Shown piece after piece: positions 43,781 to 54,796 of a stretch of 64,000 bases of DNA. The first letter of the stretch is position 1. The number at the start of each line of letters is the position of its first letter. This DNA is from Salisaeta longa DSM 21114. GTDB taxonomy: Bacteria > Bacteroidota > Rhodothermia > Rhodothermales > Salinibacteraceae. A model generated the notes under the pieces. That model saw only the letters and a program-made list of their open reading frames with translations, was not told the DNA's origin and ran no database searches. The DNA lies in assembly GCF_000419585.1 (NCBI RefSeq), contig NZ_ATTH01000001.1, forward strand, positions 2,705,001-2,769,000, given 5' to 3'. Both the position numbers and the translations under genes were made by a program.

Positions 43781-45253
43781 ATGTTTTTCTCTTCGGTACG
43801 CTGCGCTGCAGCGGTGCTCACCCTGTGCCTCGCGATGGGTCCGGTGGCCCAAGCGCAATCGGTCGATACGCTTCAAATTACATTTGATCGGGCCGTAGAT
43901 ATTGCGCTGGATCAGAACACGGACGTGAAGCGCGCCCAGAGCGCCGTGCGTCAACAAGAAACGGTGCTCACGCAACGAAAATTCGCGTTTGGGCCCAGCT
44001 TTTCTGCTTCGTCGGCCGGACAGCGCAGCTTTGGCCGTAGCTTTAGCCAAGAGGAGGGCGCGATTGTCAACGAGACGACCGACTTCTTCACGGTCAATGC
44101 GCGGGGGTCCATCAACCTGTTCAACGGATGGGGCGATGTGGCCGCGCTCAACCAGGCGCAAGAAAATGCCGCCGCGTCCACCCTCAGCCTAGAGCGCACC
44201 CGCAAGAACGTCGTCTTTCGCGTGATGAACCAGTACCTGGCGCTCGTGCAGGACCGCGAGGTGCTGGCGGTGCAGCGCGAGGAACTGGCCGCCCGGCTGC
44301 AGCAGCTAGAACAAATCCGGGCGTTTGTGGAAAGCGGCGCCCGCCCGCCCTCGGCCCTGTACGAGCAGCAGGCCGCCGTGGCCGAGCAGCGCACGTCGGT
44401 GCTGGAGGCCGAGCGCGCGGTGAGCCTCGACAAGACGCAGCTGATCCAGACGCTGCAGCTTGACCCGATGAAAAATTACACGTTTCAGGCCCCTGCGCTC
44501 AATGAGCCGGTTACGGCCGCGGCCACCTTCCGCTACGAAAACCTGCTCAAGGAGGCTTACCGCCGCCGCAACGACCTGCAGGCGCAACGGGCGGAAGCCA
44601 ACGCCACGGCGTACGGCATTGACGTAGCACAGTCGGCGCTGTACCCATCGCTCGATCTGAGCGTCGATTACGGGAGCAACTGGGCCAGCACGGCGCTCCT
44701 TCCGGTGCCGGGCACCGGCCGCCCGCCCACCCAGGTGCAGGTGCAAACCGCGGGCGGCGGTACCGTGCCCTATTTTGTGCCAGGCACCGGCAGCAATCCC
44801 ACGCTTGTGCAGCCGGACTTTTTTGATCAGCTGGATAACCGCCGCGGCGGTAGCATCACCCTTAGCCTCAGCATCCCGCTGTTCAACCGCTACCAAACCC
44901 GCGCCAGCATTGAGCAAGCCCGCGTGCAAGCGCTCAATGCGCAGTACGCAGTGCAAGACCGGCGCCAGCAAATTGCGGCGGAAGTGCGGCAAGCCATCCT
45001 GGACTACCGGAACGCGCAACAGCGGTTGGCGGCGGCCAAGGAGCGTCTGCAAGCCGCGCGCCTCGCGCGGGAAGCGGCCCAGGAGCGCTTTCGGCTGGGC
45101 GCCGCCTCTATCGTGGAGCTCACCAACGCCAACCGCAACTTTGTGCAGGCGGCCAGCGAAGAGGTGCGGGCGCAGTACACGCTCGTATTCCAGCAGCAGC
45201 TTATTGACTACTACATCGGCACGCTGAACCCCGAAACGCCGCTGTTTCAGTAA
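43781..45253 (+). CDS. TolC-family outer membrane efflux protein
   Basis: A 490-residue protein with a signal peptide (ending VAQAQS). Two long helical repeats of the TolC type are recognisable, with the strand/turn sections RFGGR... replaced here by SVDYGSNWASTALL and PGTGSNPTLVQPDFFDQLDN, and the alternating helices LDQNTDVKRAQSAVRQQETV, KNVVFRVMNQYLALVQDR, VQALNAQYAVQDRRQQIAAE and AAKERLQAARLAREAAQERF. It forms the trimeric outer-membrane tunnel of a tripartite exporter. It is followed by a periplasmic adaptor and an ABC ATPase, the usual order of type I secretion or MacAB-like loci. Confidence 0.9.
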   Translation: MFFSSVRCAAAVLTLCLAMGPVAQAQSVDTLQITFDRAVDIALDQNTDVKRAQSAVRQQETVLTQRKFAFGPSFSASSAGQRSFGRSFSQEEGAIVNETTDFFTVNARGSINLFNGWGDVAALNQAQENAAASTLSLERTRKNVVFRVMNQYLALVQDREVLAVQREELAARLQQLEQIRAFVESGARPPSALYEQQAAVAEQRTSVLEAERAVSLDKTQLIQTLQLDPMKNYTFQAPALNEPVTAAATFRYENLLKEAYRRRNDLQAQRAEANATAYGIDVAQSALYPSLDLSVDYGSNWASTALLPVPGTGRPPTQVQVQTAGGGTVPYFVPGTGSNPTLVQPDFFDQLDNRRGGSITLSLSIPLFNRYQTRASIEQARVQALNAQYAVQDRRQQIAAEVRQAILDYRNAQQRLAAAKERLQAARLAREAAQERFRLGAASIVELTNANRNFVQAASEEVRAQYTLVFQQQLIDYYIGTLNPETPLFQ

Positions 45254-45304
45254 CAGACAGCACGCGTCACGGCCTGTGTTTCCCCTAGACCCAACGACCC
45301 GATT

Positions 45305-46669
45305 ATGTCATCGTCTCCTACACGTCGTATCCTCTACATTGCCGGCGGTGCCCTCCTGTTTCTCCTCCTCGTCGGCGGCCTGGGGCGCTGGCTCGGCTGG
45401 TGGGGCGTAGCGCCCGAAGGGCTTGCCGTTGAAGTGGAAGCCGCTGAGCGTCGCACCGTCACGCAGGTGGTTACCGCCTTTGGGCGCACCCAGCCCGAGG
45501 TGGAAGTCACGATAAGCCCCGATGTCTCCGGCGAAATCATTGCGCTGCCGGTGCAAGAGGGCGACCGCGTACAGCAGGGCGACCTGCTGGCGCGCATCAA
45601 CCCCGATGCGTATCAGGCACAGGTTGAGCAGATGCGCGCATCGCTCAGCGGCGCCCGCGCCCGCCTGGAGCAGCGCCGTGCCGACATGCTGCAGGCTGAG
45701 CGCATTTACGAGCGCCAGAAGGAGCTGTACGCCCGCGAAGTGATCTCGGAGGCCGACTACCTGGATGCCCAAACGGCCTACAAAGTGGCCCAGTCCAACC
45801 TAAAAGCGGCCCGCTTCGAGGTCCAAAATGCCGAAGCACGGCTGGAGGAGGCCCAGAAGCAGTTGGGCAAAACCTCCATCCAGGCACCCATGAGCGGAAC
45901 CATCAGTCGGCTGAACGTGGAAGCCGGCGAGCGCGTGGTGGGTACGAGCCAAATGGCCGGCACCGAGATGATGCGCATCGCCCGCCTCAGCCAGATGGAA
46001 GTTGTGGTGGATGTCAATGAGAATGACGTGGTGAACGTCGCCCTGCGCGACACCGCGTCCATTTCCGTCGATGCGTATCCGGAGGAGTCGCTGGAAGGGG
46101 TGGTGATGGAAATTGCCAACTCGGCGCGCGTCAGTGGCGAAGGCACGCAGGAGCAAGTGACCAACTTCCCGGTCAAGATTCGGGTGACGAGCCCGCACAA
46201 CCTCCAATTCCCGGCCATGGACGCCCGGCCGACGGCTGGCTTGCAATCGCCGGAAGGAGCACCGCCTGCGACCGATGCCCCCACGCTGCGCCCGGGCATG
46301 AGCAGCACGGTCGATATCTTCACGCAAACCGTGAAGGACGCCGTGGCGGTGCCCATTCAGGCCGTTACGGTGCGCGACTTCAACAAGCTGGAGGGGCGCA
46401 AAGACGCGGCGGCTGACGATGCCACGGAAGACCTGCGGAAGGTGGTGTTCGTTGCGCAGGCCGACACGGTGGAGATGGTGGAGGTGGAGACCGGCATTGC
46501 CGATGACACGCACATCGTCATCGCCAGCGGACTGGAACCCGGTGCCCGCGTGGTAACCGGGCCCTACAGCGCCATCAGCCGCGAGCTGTCGCCGGGGGCG
46601 GCCATCACCGTGACGAACGAGGGCGCGCCCGGCGCCGGCCCAGACGCGGCGCTCGCGTCTAACGAGTGA
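45305..46669 (+). CDS. HlyD/MacA-type periplasmic adaptor (membrane fusion protein)
   Basis: A 454-residue adaptor. One N-terminal membrane helix ([20 protein letters not shown]), then lipoyl half-motifs [20 protein letters not shown] and [20 protein letters not shown], a long coiled-coil hairpin (residues about 100-190: [40 protein letters not shown]), the returning lipoyl part [20 protein letters not shown], a beta-barrel domain and a C-terminal membrane-proximal domain. It would link the inner-membrane transporter to TolC. 51 bases after tolC; 44 bases before the ATPase, so one operon. Confidence 0.9.
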   Translation: MSSSPTRRILYIAGGALLFLLLVGGLGRWLGWWGVAPEGLAVEVEAAERRTVTQVVTAFGRTQPEVEVTISPDVSGEIIALPVQEGDRVQQGDLLARINPDAYQAQVEQMRASLSGARARLEQRRADMLQAERIYERQKELYAREVISEADYLDAQTAYKVAQSNLKAARFEVQNAEARLEEAQKQLGKTSIQAPMSGTISRLNVEAGERVVGTSQMAGTEMMRIARLSQMEVVVDVNENDVVNVALRDTASISVDAYPEESLEGVVMEIANSARVSGEGTQEQVTNFPVKIRVTSPHNLQFPAMDARPTAGLQSPEGAPPATDAPTLRPGMSSTVDIFTQTVKDAVAVPIQAVTVRDFNKLEGRKDAAADDATEDLRKVVFVAQADTVEMVEVETGIADDTHIVIASGLEPGARVVTGPYSAISRELSPGAAITVTNEGAPGAGPDAALASNE

Positions 46670-46713
46670 CGCGCCCCGTTCGCCTGCCTGCGCCTCTTTG
46701 CCTCCCTGCCGCC

Positions 46714-47460
<747 letters not shown>

Positions 47461-47527
47461 ACACAGCGCGGCGCCCGCGCCACCGCCGGAGGCATAAACG
47501 AACAAGCGTGTAACGAATACCAAGCCA

Positions 47528-47550
47528 CGGGTACGTATCTTGCGTACCCG
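47528..47550. promoter_or_regulatory. Perfect inverted repeat before the TonB-receptor gene
   Basis: CGGGTACG (47528-47535) and CGTACCCG (47543-47550) form a perfect 8-base palindromic pair around a 7-base centre. It lies 41 bases before the receptor ATG and 68 bases after the ATPase stop. It could be an operator or a weak terminator stem; there is no T-run. Confidence 0.35.
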
Positions 47551-47590
47551 TCGCTGTGTTCAGCCCTCCGCATGTTTTCGTTTTCGCCTT

Positions 47591-50500
47591 ATGCGACTCC
47601 TTGCTTTGTTTGCTGCCGCGTTCGCCCTTCTCACCACCGCGGCGCCCGCGCACAGTCAGGCCACCCTGCGCGTTACAGCCCTCAACGTCGAGCGCAACGT
47701 CGGCGCCGCCGACGTGCCGCTCATCATCGAGAACAATGCCATCGGATTTCGGGATACGCTCGTGACCGACGCGCAGGGCCAGGTGGTGCGCAGCGGCCTC
47801 TCCACCGCCGGCCGCTACACCGTGCGGGCGCCGGAGACGAATCGTTTTTACGCCGCCCGCCTCGACGACCTCAGCCTGCGCAGCAACCAAACGCGCAGCG
47901 TCACGCTCTTCCTCTCGCCCCTGGCCGCGTTTGAACTGGAGCAAGTAACCGTCACCGACGCCGGCGTTGCCGAGGTCAATCGCGTGGATGCCGAAGTGTC
48001 GGCCACCCTGCCCGTCGAAACGCTGCAAGCCACCCCCGTCGAGGGCCGCGCCCTCTCGCAGGTGCTCTACCGCCTGCCCAACGTCACCCAGGCCACCGGC
48101 TTCTTCCCCGAAGCGCCCACCGTTAGCATCAACGGCGCCAACGGGCTCTATGCCAACTACATGATCGATGGCATGGACAACAACGAGAACTTTTTGGGCG
48201 GCCCGCAGATGGACCTGCCCATCAACATCATCCAGGATGTCATGGTGCTCACCAGCAACTATTCGGCGGAATACGGGCGCACCGGCAACGGCGTCATCAA
48301 CGTAACAACAAAATCCGGGAGCAATACGTGGCGTGGCGAGGCGTACTACCTGACGCGCCCGGGCCAGCCCCTCGATGGCAACACGCAGTACGCCCAGCGC
48401 GACCTGTCGGGGAACGCCGTCAGCGCGGGCTTCGAGCGTCATCAGGGCGGCGTGCATGTGGGCGGGCCGCTGGTGAAAGATCAGACGTTTGTCTTTGCAA
48501 GCGCCTCGCACATCGCCGACTGGAAGGACAACCTCTTGCGCGTCCCGCAGCTTGGCCTGCAGCAGACCGTGCCCGGACGCAATCAGTTTTCGTACGCTAC
48601 GCTGCGCCTCGATCATCGGTGGACGGACAAGTGGCGCTCCACCCTGCGTACCAACTGGCAGCGCGTGCGCATCGAGCGGCAGGGCGGCGGACTTACCGGG
48701 GGCGTGCTGTTTCCGTCGGCGGCCAACACGCAGCAGCGCGACGGCGGCCACGTGGCCCTGCAAACAACCTACGCCGGCAGCCGCCTGGTGTACGAGGGCA
48801 ACGTGCAGTACAGCCGCTTCCACTGGAACTACGCGAACCCCGCCAATCCCAACAGCCCGCAGGTGACGGTGCTCGACCCGCAAGAGACGACCATCGCCGT
48901 GCTGGGGCACCCGGGCTACACCTTCGACGAAACCGAAAACACCCTCCAGGTGCAGCAAAAGCTGACGTGGAACTGGGGCGCGCACACGCTCAAAACCGGC
49001 GTCGATGTGATCAACACGCACATCAACCTGCTCGACGGCGGCAACCCCAACGGCAACTACACCGTGCGCCTCACCGCCGATCAGGTGGCGGCGCTCAACG
49101 AACGAGGCATTACGCAGGGGCTGCGCGCCACCGACTTGTCTACCCTGCCCGGGCCGGTGAACGTGCTCAACTACGCGGTTGAGCTGCGGCCCGGCGCGCT
49201 CACCAAGTGGCAGAACCAGGTGGGCGTGTATGCGGAAGACCGGTGGGCCGTCTCGTCGGCCCTCACGGTTACGGCCGGGCTGCGGTGGGACTACGACTCG
49301 CTCTCGAAGGGCGGCGGCACCACCGGCGACTGGAACAACATTGCGCCGCGCCTTAGCCTCAACTATGCGCTGAGCCCGCGCAGCAGCGTGCGCGCCGGGT
49401 ATGGCATCTTTTATGACAAGGTGCTGGCGGCAATTTACACCGATGCGGTGATGCAGAGCACCACCTCGGCGGCCTATCGCGACCAGCTGCAGACCCTCAT
49501 CGATCAGGGCCGCCTGCCGGCGGGCACATCCATTGCCCGCATCACGGCCAATGGCAACCTCACGGCCACCGTGCCCAACGCCTCGTACCTCGACGCGCCG
49601 CGGGGGGCCGCGCTTGCCGCTGCGCGCGACGACGTGTTCAGCAACGAGCGCCGGATCCTGAACCCCAACGGCTACGAGAACCCGATGACGCAGCAGTTCT
49701 CCATTGGCTACCAGCGGCAGTTGGGGGCCAGCACGCTCTTCTACGTCGATCTGATGCACACGCGCTCGCGGCACCTGCCCCGGCTGGTGGACCTGAATGC
49801 GCCGGCGCCATACGACGTGTCGGCGGCCGAGCTTGCCGCGGCCGGCGATCCGGCCGATGTGGTGCGCTCGCAATTTGCCGCCGACCAAACGCGGCCCACG
49901 GACATCTTCCAGCGCACCAGCAGCGGCGCCATCGCGCGCGACGCAAACGGGAATCCGCTGTACCGCCCCGGCGCGGCGCGCACCATCACCATGACCGAGA
50001 TGGCCGGCGCGGCGCGCTACTGGGCTGCCACCTTCAACGTGGTCAACGCGCGGGGCCGCGACGACTTCAGCTATCGTCTCTCGTACACGCTCTCGCGGCT
50101 GCGCAACAACACGGACGACATCAACTTTCGCGCGGAGGTGGCCAACGACTTTGCCGACGAGTGGGGCCCCTCGGTGAACGACCGCACGCACGTCATGGAG
50201 GGCCTCGTGACGTACTACCCCACCGCCGGACTCGGCGTGACGCTGGGGGCCACCGTGCAAAGCGGGCAGCCCGTAAACCGCATCCCCGACGCGGTCCTGT
50301 TTGGCACCACCGACCTAAACGGCGACGGCCGCTCGTACGGCGCGGCCTACGTGGGCAACAGCGACCGCTGGCCGGGGACCGCGCGCAACAGCGACCGTCT
50401 GCCCTGGGCCGCCACGTTCGACGTGAGCGTGCGCTATGCCGTGCCGCTCTACAACGGCCGCGTACAGCTCACCGCCGACGTCTTTAACGTGCTCAACGAT

Positions 50501-50635
50501 CAAAACTGGAGCGGCTACGCCAACAGCGCCACCCAAAGCAATCAGATTCAGGTGGGGCCGGCGCGCCGCGGGCTCGTCAAGAAGAACGCCGGGCCGCCGC
50601 GTCAATTTCAATTTGGCATCGCCTACCGGTTCTAG
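47591..50635 (+). CDS. TonB-dependent receptor with N-terminal carboxypeptidase-regulatory-like domain
   Basis: A 1014-residue outer-membrane receptor. Signal peptide (MRLLALFAAAFALLTTAAPA), a CarboxypepD-reg-like beta-sandwich (about 30-110), the plug (LSQVLYRLPNVTQATGFF, INGANGLYANYMIDGMDNNE, SAEYGRTGNGVINVTTKSGS) and a 22-strand barrel ending QFQFGIAYRF with the terminal Phe. NFRAEVANDFADEWGPS, DLNGDGRSYG and YADVF-like parts of the barrel are recognisable. This is the class of receptor that imports glycans, iron chelates or peptides in Bacteroidota; substrate unknown. It lies 130 bases after the ATPase gene. No SusD-like partner is adjacent. Confidence 0.9.
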   Translation: MRLLALFAAAFALLTTAAPAHSQATLRVTALNVERNVGAADVPLIIENNAIGFRDTLVTDAQGQVVRSGLSTAGRYTVRAPETNRFYAARLDDLSLRSNQTRSVTLFLSPLAAFELEQVTVTDAGVAEVNRVDAEVSATLPVETLQATPVEGRALSQVLYRLPNVTQATGFFPEAPTVSINGANGLYANYMIDGMDNNENFLGGPQMDLPINIIQDVMVLTSNYSAEYGRTGNGVINVTTKSGSNTWRGEAYYLTRPGQPLDGNTQYAQRDLSGNAVSAGFERHQGGVHVGGPLVKDQTFVFASASHIADWKDNLLRVPQLGLQQTVPGRNQFSYATLRLDHRWTDKWRSTLRTNWQRVRIERQGGGLTGGVLFPSAANTQQRDGGHVALQTTYAGSRLVYEGNVQYSRFHWNYANPANPNSPQVTVLDPQETTIAVLGHPGYTFDETENTLQVQQKLTWNWGAHTLKTGVDVINTHINLLDGGNPNGNYTVRLTADQVAALNERGITQGLRATDLSTLPGPVNVLNYAVELRPGALTKWQNQVGVYAEDRWAVSSALTVTAGLRWDYDSLSKGGGTTGDWNNIAPRLSLNYALSPRSSVRAGYGIFYDKVLAAIYTDAVMQSTTSAAYRDQLQTLIDQGRLPAGTSIARITANGNLTATVPNASYLDAPRGAALAAARDDVFSNERRILNPNGYENPMTQQFSIGYQRQLGASTLFYVDLMHTRSRHLPRLVDLNAPAPYDVSAAELAAAGDPADVVRSQFAADQTRPTDIFQRTSSGAIARDANGNPLYRPGAARTITMTEMAGAARYWAATFNVVNARGRDDFSYRLSYTLSRLRNNTDDINFRAEVANDFADEWGPSVNDRTHVMEGLVTYYPTAGLGVTLGATVQSGQPVNRIPDAVLFGTTDLNGDGRSYGAAYVGNSDRWPGTARNSDRLPWAATFDVSVRYAVPLYNGRVQLTADVFNVLNDQNWSGYANSATQSNQIQVGPARRGLVKKNAGPPRQFQFGIAYRF

Positions 50636-50671
50636 CCGTCAGCACGATCAAACCGTCGGAGCGGCCGGCCG

Positions 50672-51373
50672 CTACCAGCGCATGACGCGGTCAGGCGCCA
50701 CCGGCAGCTTGCCGCGCCAGTACTGGATGAGCCCAAAGCCAAAGAGCATGCCGCCCAGGTGGGCGAAGTTCGCCACGCCCGCCTGCGTCCCCGAGATGCC
50801 CGAGAAGAGCTCCAGCGCCCCCAGGCCAATTACCAGCCACTTGGCCTTGATGGGAAACAGAAAGTAGAGGTAGATCGGGCGGTTGGGAAACATCATGCCA
50901 AAGGCCAGCAGCACGCCAAACACGCCGCCCGATGCGCCGATGGTGGGCACCGGGGCCTCCACAAACAGCAGATGCACCAGCGCTGCGCCCACCACACATA
51001 CGAAGTAAAAGGTGGCGAAGCGCTGCGACCCCCACTTGTTTTCAATCTGCACGCCAAACATCCAGAGCGCGAACATATTGAAGAGCAGGTGCCCAAAGCC
51101 GCCGTGCAAGAAACTGTACGATACCAGCTGCCACACGCCAAAGCCCGGCACGGCCCCGCGCCCAAAGAGGCGCACGCCGAACGCGCCTTCGCTGCCCACC
51201 GGGTACAGCGGCAGTTGGTTGAGTACGTGGGCCAGGAGCGCGCTTTCGGTTAGGGTTTGCTGTGCCACGAACTGTGCCATGAAAAACAGCACGTTCAGAA
51301 TCAGCAAGTTTTTGATGACCGGCGGAAAGACCGCGAACTGGGTAGGCGGCTGGTAGTAGGGGCGTCGATTCAT
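50672..51373 (-). CDS. Rhomboid family intramembrane serine protease
   Basis: A 233-residue polytopic rhomboid: about six helices, with FLHGGFGHLLFNM (His90, His95, Asn99 in the HxxxxHxxxN pattern of the oxyanion side), GASGGVFG with nucleophile Ser148 and AHLGG with His205. The Ser-His dyad is complete. Cleaves membrane proteins within the bilayer; substrates unknown. A second rhomboid lies at 57035-57658. Start ATG 51373 gives MNRRPYYQPPTQ. Divergent from the LpxH-like gene. Confidence 0.9.
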   Translation of the reverse strand: MNRRPYYQPPTQFAVFPPVIKNLLILNVLFFMAQFVAQQTLTESALLAHVLNQLPLYPVGSEGAFGVRLFGRGAVPGFGVWQLVSYSFLHGGFGHLLFNMFALWMFGVQIENKWGSQRFATFYFVCVVGAALVHLLFVEAPVPTIGASGGVFGVLLAFGMMFPNRPIYLYFLFPIKAKWLVIGLGALELFSGISGTQAGVANFAHLGGMLFGFGLIQYWRGKLPVAPDRVMRW

Positions 51374-51504
51374 AACGGCGGGTCTTGACCAAAAACGCGC
51401 GGCAAGGCGCTACGAAAATCAGCATTGGTACGCGGGGCGTGGCCGTGCGTTCGGGCCCCCTGTGGCGTTCGCGTGCAGAAGCGCTGTCCGGAAATCCTGC
51501 GGAG

Positions 51505-52299
51505 GTGGCGCGCCCGCTCCTGCGTCGACTTTTCAAACAGAGCGTTCGCGACGCTGTGGTTCTCTTTGTTTCCGACATGCACTTTGGCCGCTTCGATCGG
51601 CCCACGACGCGCGCCCACGAACGCGCCCTGATTGACTGCCTGAGCGCCCAGGCCGCAGACGCCACGCATCTGTACCTGGTGGGCGACGTGTTCGATGCGT
51701 ACATCGAGTACCGCCACCTTGTGCCCAAGGGCTGCGTCCGCTTTTGGGGGTTTTTGGCCGACTGGGTCGACGCCGGCCGCGCGGCTACCTACCTGCTGGG
51801 CAACCACGACCCCTGGCATCGCTCGTACCTGACGGAGGAGCTGGGCGTGCGCCTCGTGCCCAACGCCCTCACCGCGCACCATGCCAGGCACGCCGTGTAC
51901 GTGGCCCACGGCGACGCGGTGGCGGCCGGCCACGGAAACCTGGCGCGCCGCGTGCGGCCGGTGCTGCGGCATCCGTGGGCCGTGGCGGCGTATCGCACGC
52001 TGCTGCCGGCCGACTGGGGGATGGGCCTCGCCCGATGGGTGAGCCGGCGCCTGCATCGCGCACCGGAGCCCGCGGTAACACAGGCGCTTCGGGCGCACGC
52101 CGAGGCCGAGCTCCGCACCCACGACGCCGTGGTGATGGGCCATAGCCACACCCCGCTGACCCACACGCACAACGGCGGCACCTACGTCAACCTGGGGGCG
52201 TGGTACGAATCGCAGACCTTCGCCCGTTTGGATGCTGATGGGCTGGCACTCTTCCGGTGGACCGACGCCGGGGCCCGCCCGTGGCCAACAACAACGTAA
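51505..52299 (+). CDS. LpxH-like UDP-2,3-diacylglucosamine diphosphatase
   Basis: A metallophosphoesterase of the LpxH class: VSDMHFGRFD (first metal Asp/His), GDVFDAYIEY, LLGNHDPWHR, VAHGD and VMGHSHTPLTH. LpxH removes UMP from UDP-diacylglucosamine in lipid A synthesis; the family also contains other phosphoesterases, so this is by motif and envelope context. Start choice is unclear: GTG 51505 is taken because the divergent rhomboid starts at 51373; GTG 51556 is also plausible, while the TTG at 51385 would leave only 11 bases between divergent genes. Confidence 0.75.
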   Translation: MARPLLRRLFKQSVRDAVVLFVSDMHFGRFDRPTTRAHERALIDCLSAQAADATHLYLVGDVFDAYIEYRHLVPKGCVRFWGFLADWVDAGRAATYLLGNHDPWHRSYLTEELGVRLVPNALTAHHARHAVYVAHGDAVAAGHGNLARRVRPVLRHPWAVAAYRTLLPADWGMGLARWVSRRLHRAPEPAVTQALRAHAEAELRTHDAVVMGHSHTPLTHTHNGGTYVNLGAWYESQTFARLDADGLALFRWTDAGARPWPTTT

Positions 52300-52388
52300 C
52301 AAGGCCCTGCGGCCTGCGTACGAGCCCCTCTGAAGGCTGCGCCCACGCCGCGCGGCCAATCCCTTTGTATTGAACGCCCGGATGCTTC

Positions 52389-54785
52389 ATGTCTGATTGG
52401 TCCTACTCCGAAGAAGAGTTGGAGCAGTATTTCAATGATCGGACGTCGCGCCACGAACGTGCGCCCGGCGACGATGCGTCTCCTGCGTCCCCAACGCCCA
52501 ACGGGTCCAACGGCACGCCGCCCAATGCGCCCGGCGGCCTTCGGGGCTTCTTCTACGATCGGTTTGCGTCTCCCGAGAAGGCCCAAGCGGCCTTCGTGCT
52601 GTCGCTGCTGGCCGGAAGTGTGCTTCTTGTCACGCTGCTTTTGGGCGGTTACATGTGGTCGCTCACCGACGATATTCCGTCGACGAAGCGCCTGGAGAAC
52701 CCCACCTTCCAGCTCGCTACCATCGCCTACACGGCCAATGGCAAGCAACTAGCGCGCTACGCCAGCCAAAACCGCTCGTGGGCGCAGTACGACAGCATCG
52801 CGCCGGAAGTGATCAATGCGCTGGTGGCTACCGAAGACCATCGCTTCTACCAGCACTGGGGCGTTGACATCCAGGGCATCATGGGGGCCATCTTCGACAT
52901 TCTCACCGGGGGCGATTTGCGCGGCGCCTCGACCATCACGCAGCAGCTGGCGCGTAACCTCTACAACAAGGTGGTAGGCCGCGAGGTGACCATCACGCGG
53001 AAGCTGAAGGAGATGGTGACGGCCGTGGAGCTGGAGCGGCGCTACACCAAGCGCGAGATCATTGAGATGTACTTGAACACCGTGAGCTTTGGGTACAACG
53101 CGTTTGGCATTGAGGCCGCTGCGCGCACCTACTTCGGCACCTCGGCCGCGCAGCTCGATACCCTGCAATCGGCGACGCTGGTGGGCATGCTGAAGGCCAC
53201 CACGTACTACAACCCGCTTGCTAACCCCGAGAACTCGCAGGACCGCCGCAATGTGGTGCTCAGCCAGATGGTGAAGCGCGGGTACCTGTCGCAAGCGTTC
53301 TACGAGGCCCACGCCGATGATCCGGTGGATGCGGAATACCACTCGGCAGAACTCTACGCGAGCCTCGCGCCCTACTTTGCCGAGCATGTGCGCACCACCC
53401 TTGACGAGTGGACGGAAACGCCGGGCCACCCGCTGCATGGGCGCAACATTTACCAAGACGGGCTGCGTGTGTACACGACCCTCGATGCGCGGCTGCAAGG
53501 CATGGCGCGCGCGGCTGTCGACTCGCAGATGACAAAGCTACAAAAGGTTGTCAACTTTGAGTGGTCGCAGGAAACCGGTAGCCTGTACAGCACGCAGCTG
53601 GAGGACTACGTGGAACGTGCGCGTAAGGGGGGATACACGCCGTTCCAGGACTTTTGGACGGAGCGCGACGGCGTCGTCAACGACTTCATTCGCGCCACCG
53701 ACCGTTACGCTGCGCTCCGTCGCCAAGACGTGGGCGCCGAGGCTGCCATCAATCAATTGCGCCAAAATCAGGCGTTCATGGATTCGTTGCGCGCCATTGA
53801 AACGCGGCTGGAAACGGGCCTCGTGTCCATCGATCCGCGCAATGGTCACGTAAAAGCCTGGGTAGGCGGGCGTAACTTCAGAAAAGACAAGTACGACAAG
53901 GTAAGCATTGCGCGCCGTCAGCCGGGCTCTACGTTTAAGCCGTTCGTGTACACCACGGCCATCGACAACGGCTGGTCGCCCTACGACACGCTGCTCGACA
54001 GCACGTTTTCGTGGAAAGACCGAGGGGCGGATACGACATGGACGCCGCGCAACTTCGGCGGCTCCAGCGGCCAGATGCTCACCCTCAGTCAGGGCCTCGC
54101 GCGCTCTATCAACACCATCACGTCGCGCCTCATCCTTCAGGTGGGGCCGGCAAACGTAGCCCAGTACGCCCAGCGGATGGGCATCAAAAGCGACCTGCCA
54201 AAGGTGCCCTCGTTGGCATTAGGAACCGCCAACGTGCGTTTACTGGAGATGGCCGCAGCCTATTCCACACTGGCCAATGGCGGGTTGTACTACGAGCCCA
54301 CAGCGATTACTCGCGTGGAGGACCGCTACGGAAACGTTCTGTGGCAGGCCCAAACCACGCCTCGGGAGGCGCTCTCTGAACAGACGGCGTACACGGTGGT
54401 CGACATGATGCGCGGCGTCATTGACTACGGCACCGGTATCCGCATCCGTACGCAGTGGGGGCTGGGCGAATACGATTTTGCAGGCAAGACGGGCACCACG
54501 CAGCGCAGCGCGGATGGCTGGTTCATGCTGATGCATCCCGAGCTGGTGAGTGGATCGTGGGTGGGCTTTAACGACCCGCGCCTTACCTTCCGCACCAGTT
54601 TTTGGGGCCAGGGGGCGCACAATGCGCTGTTCGTTGTGGGCGACTACTATCAGCAGATGGCAGCTTCGGAGAAGGCAAAGCTGCGCGAAGACGCAACCTT
54701 CCCGATGCCCGACCAATTCCGCACCGCGTCCGATTCCACAACCGCCCGCCCGATGCCCACGCGCCAAAACCGGGTGGGCTGGTGA
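52389..54785 (+). CDS. Penicillin-binding protein 1A (bifunctional transglycosylase/transpeptidase)
   Basis: A 798-residue class A PBP. A 60-residue cytoplasmic N-terminus rich in Asp/Ser/Pro/Asn, one membrane anchor (FVLSLLAGSVLLVTLLLGG), then the GT51 transglycosylase: TEDHRFYQHWGVD (catalytic Glu about 151), ASTITQQLARNLY, and RKLKEMVTAVELER. The transpeptidase has SxxK in GSTFKPF (about 514-517), SxN in RSINTITS, and KTGT in FAGKTGTTQRS (about 700). All catalytic residues are present. Followed at 11 bases by the Omp85-like gene. Confidence 0.94.
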   Translation: MSDWSYSEEELEQYFNDRTSRHERAPGDDASPASPTPNGSNGTPPNAPGGLRGFFYDRFASPEKAQAAFVLSLLAGSVLLVTLLLGGYMWSLTDDIPSTKRLENPTFQLATIAYTANGKQLARYASQNRSWAQYDSIAPEVINALVATEDHRFYQHWGVDIQGIMGAIFDILTGGDLRGASTITQQLARNLYNKVVGREVTITRKLKEMVTAVELERRYTKREIIEMYLNTVSFGYNAFGIEAAARTYFGTSAAQLDTLQSATLVGMLKATTYYNPLANPENSQDRRNVVLSQMVKRGYLSQAFYEAHADDPVDAEYHSAELYASLAPYFAEHVRTTLDEWTETPGHPLHGRNIYQDGLRVYTTLDARLQGMARAAVDSQMTKLQKVVNFEWSQETGSLYSTQLEDYVERARKGGYTPFQDFWTERDGVVNDFIRATDRYAALRRQDVGAEAAINQLRQNQAFMDSLRAIETRLETGLVSIDPRNGHVKAWVGGRNFRKDKYDKVSIARRQPGSTFKPFVYTTAIDNGWSPYDTLLDSTFSWKDRGADTTWTPRNFGGSSGQMLTLSQGLARSINTITSRLILQVGPANVAQYAQRMGIKSDLPKVPSLALGTANVRLLEMAAAYSTLANGGLYYEPTAITRVEDRYGNVLWQAQTTPREALSEQTAYTVVDMMRGVIDYGTGIRIRTQWGLGEYDFAGKTGTTQRSADGWFMLMHPELVSGSWVGFNDPRLTFRTSFWGQGAHNALFVVGDYYQQMAASEKAKLREDATFPMPDQFRTASDSTTARPMPTRQNRVGW

Positions 54786-54796
54786 CTGGTCGTTTG

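Noticed and set aside
50661-50674. Palindrome AGCGGCCGGCCGCT between the TonB receptor and rhomboid genes
   Set aside because: It has no loop or T-run and overlaps the rhomboid end; high GC makes such palindromes common by chance.
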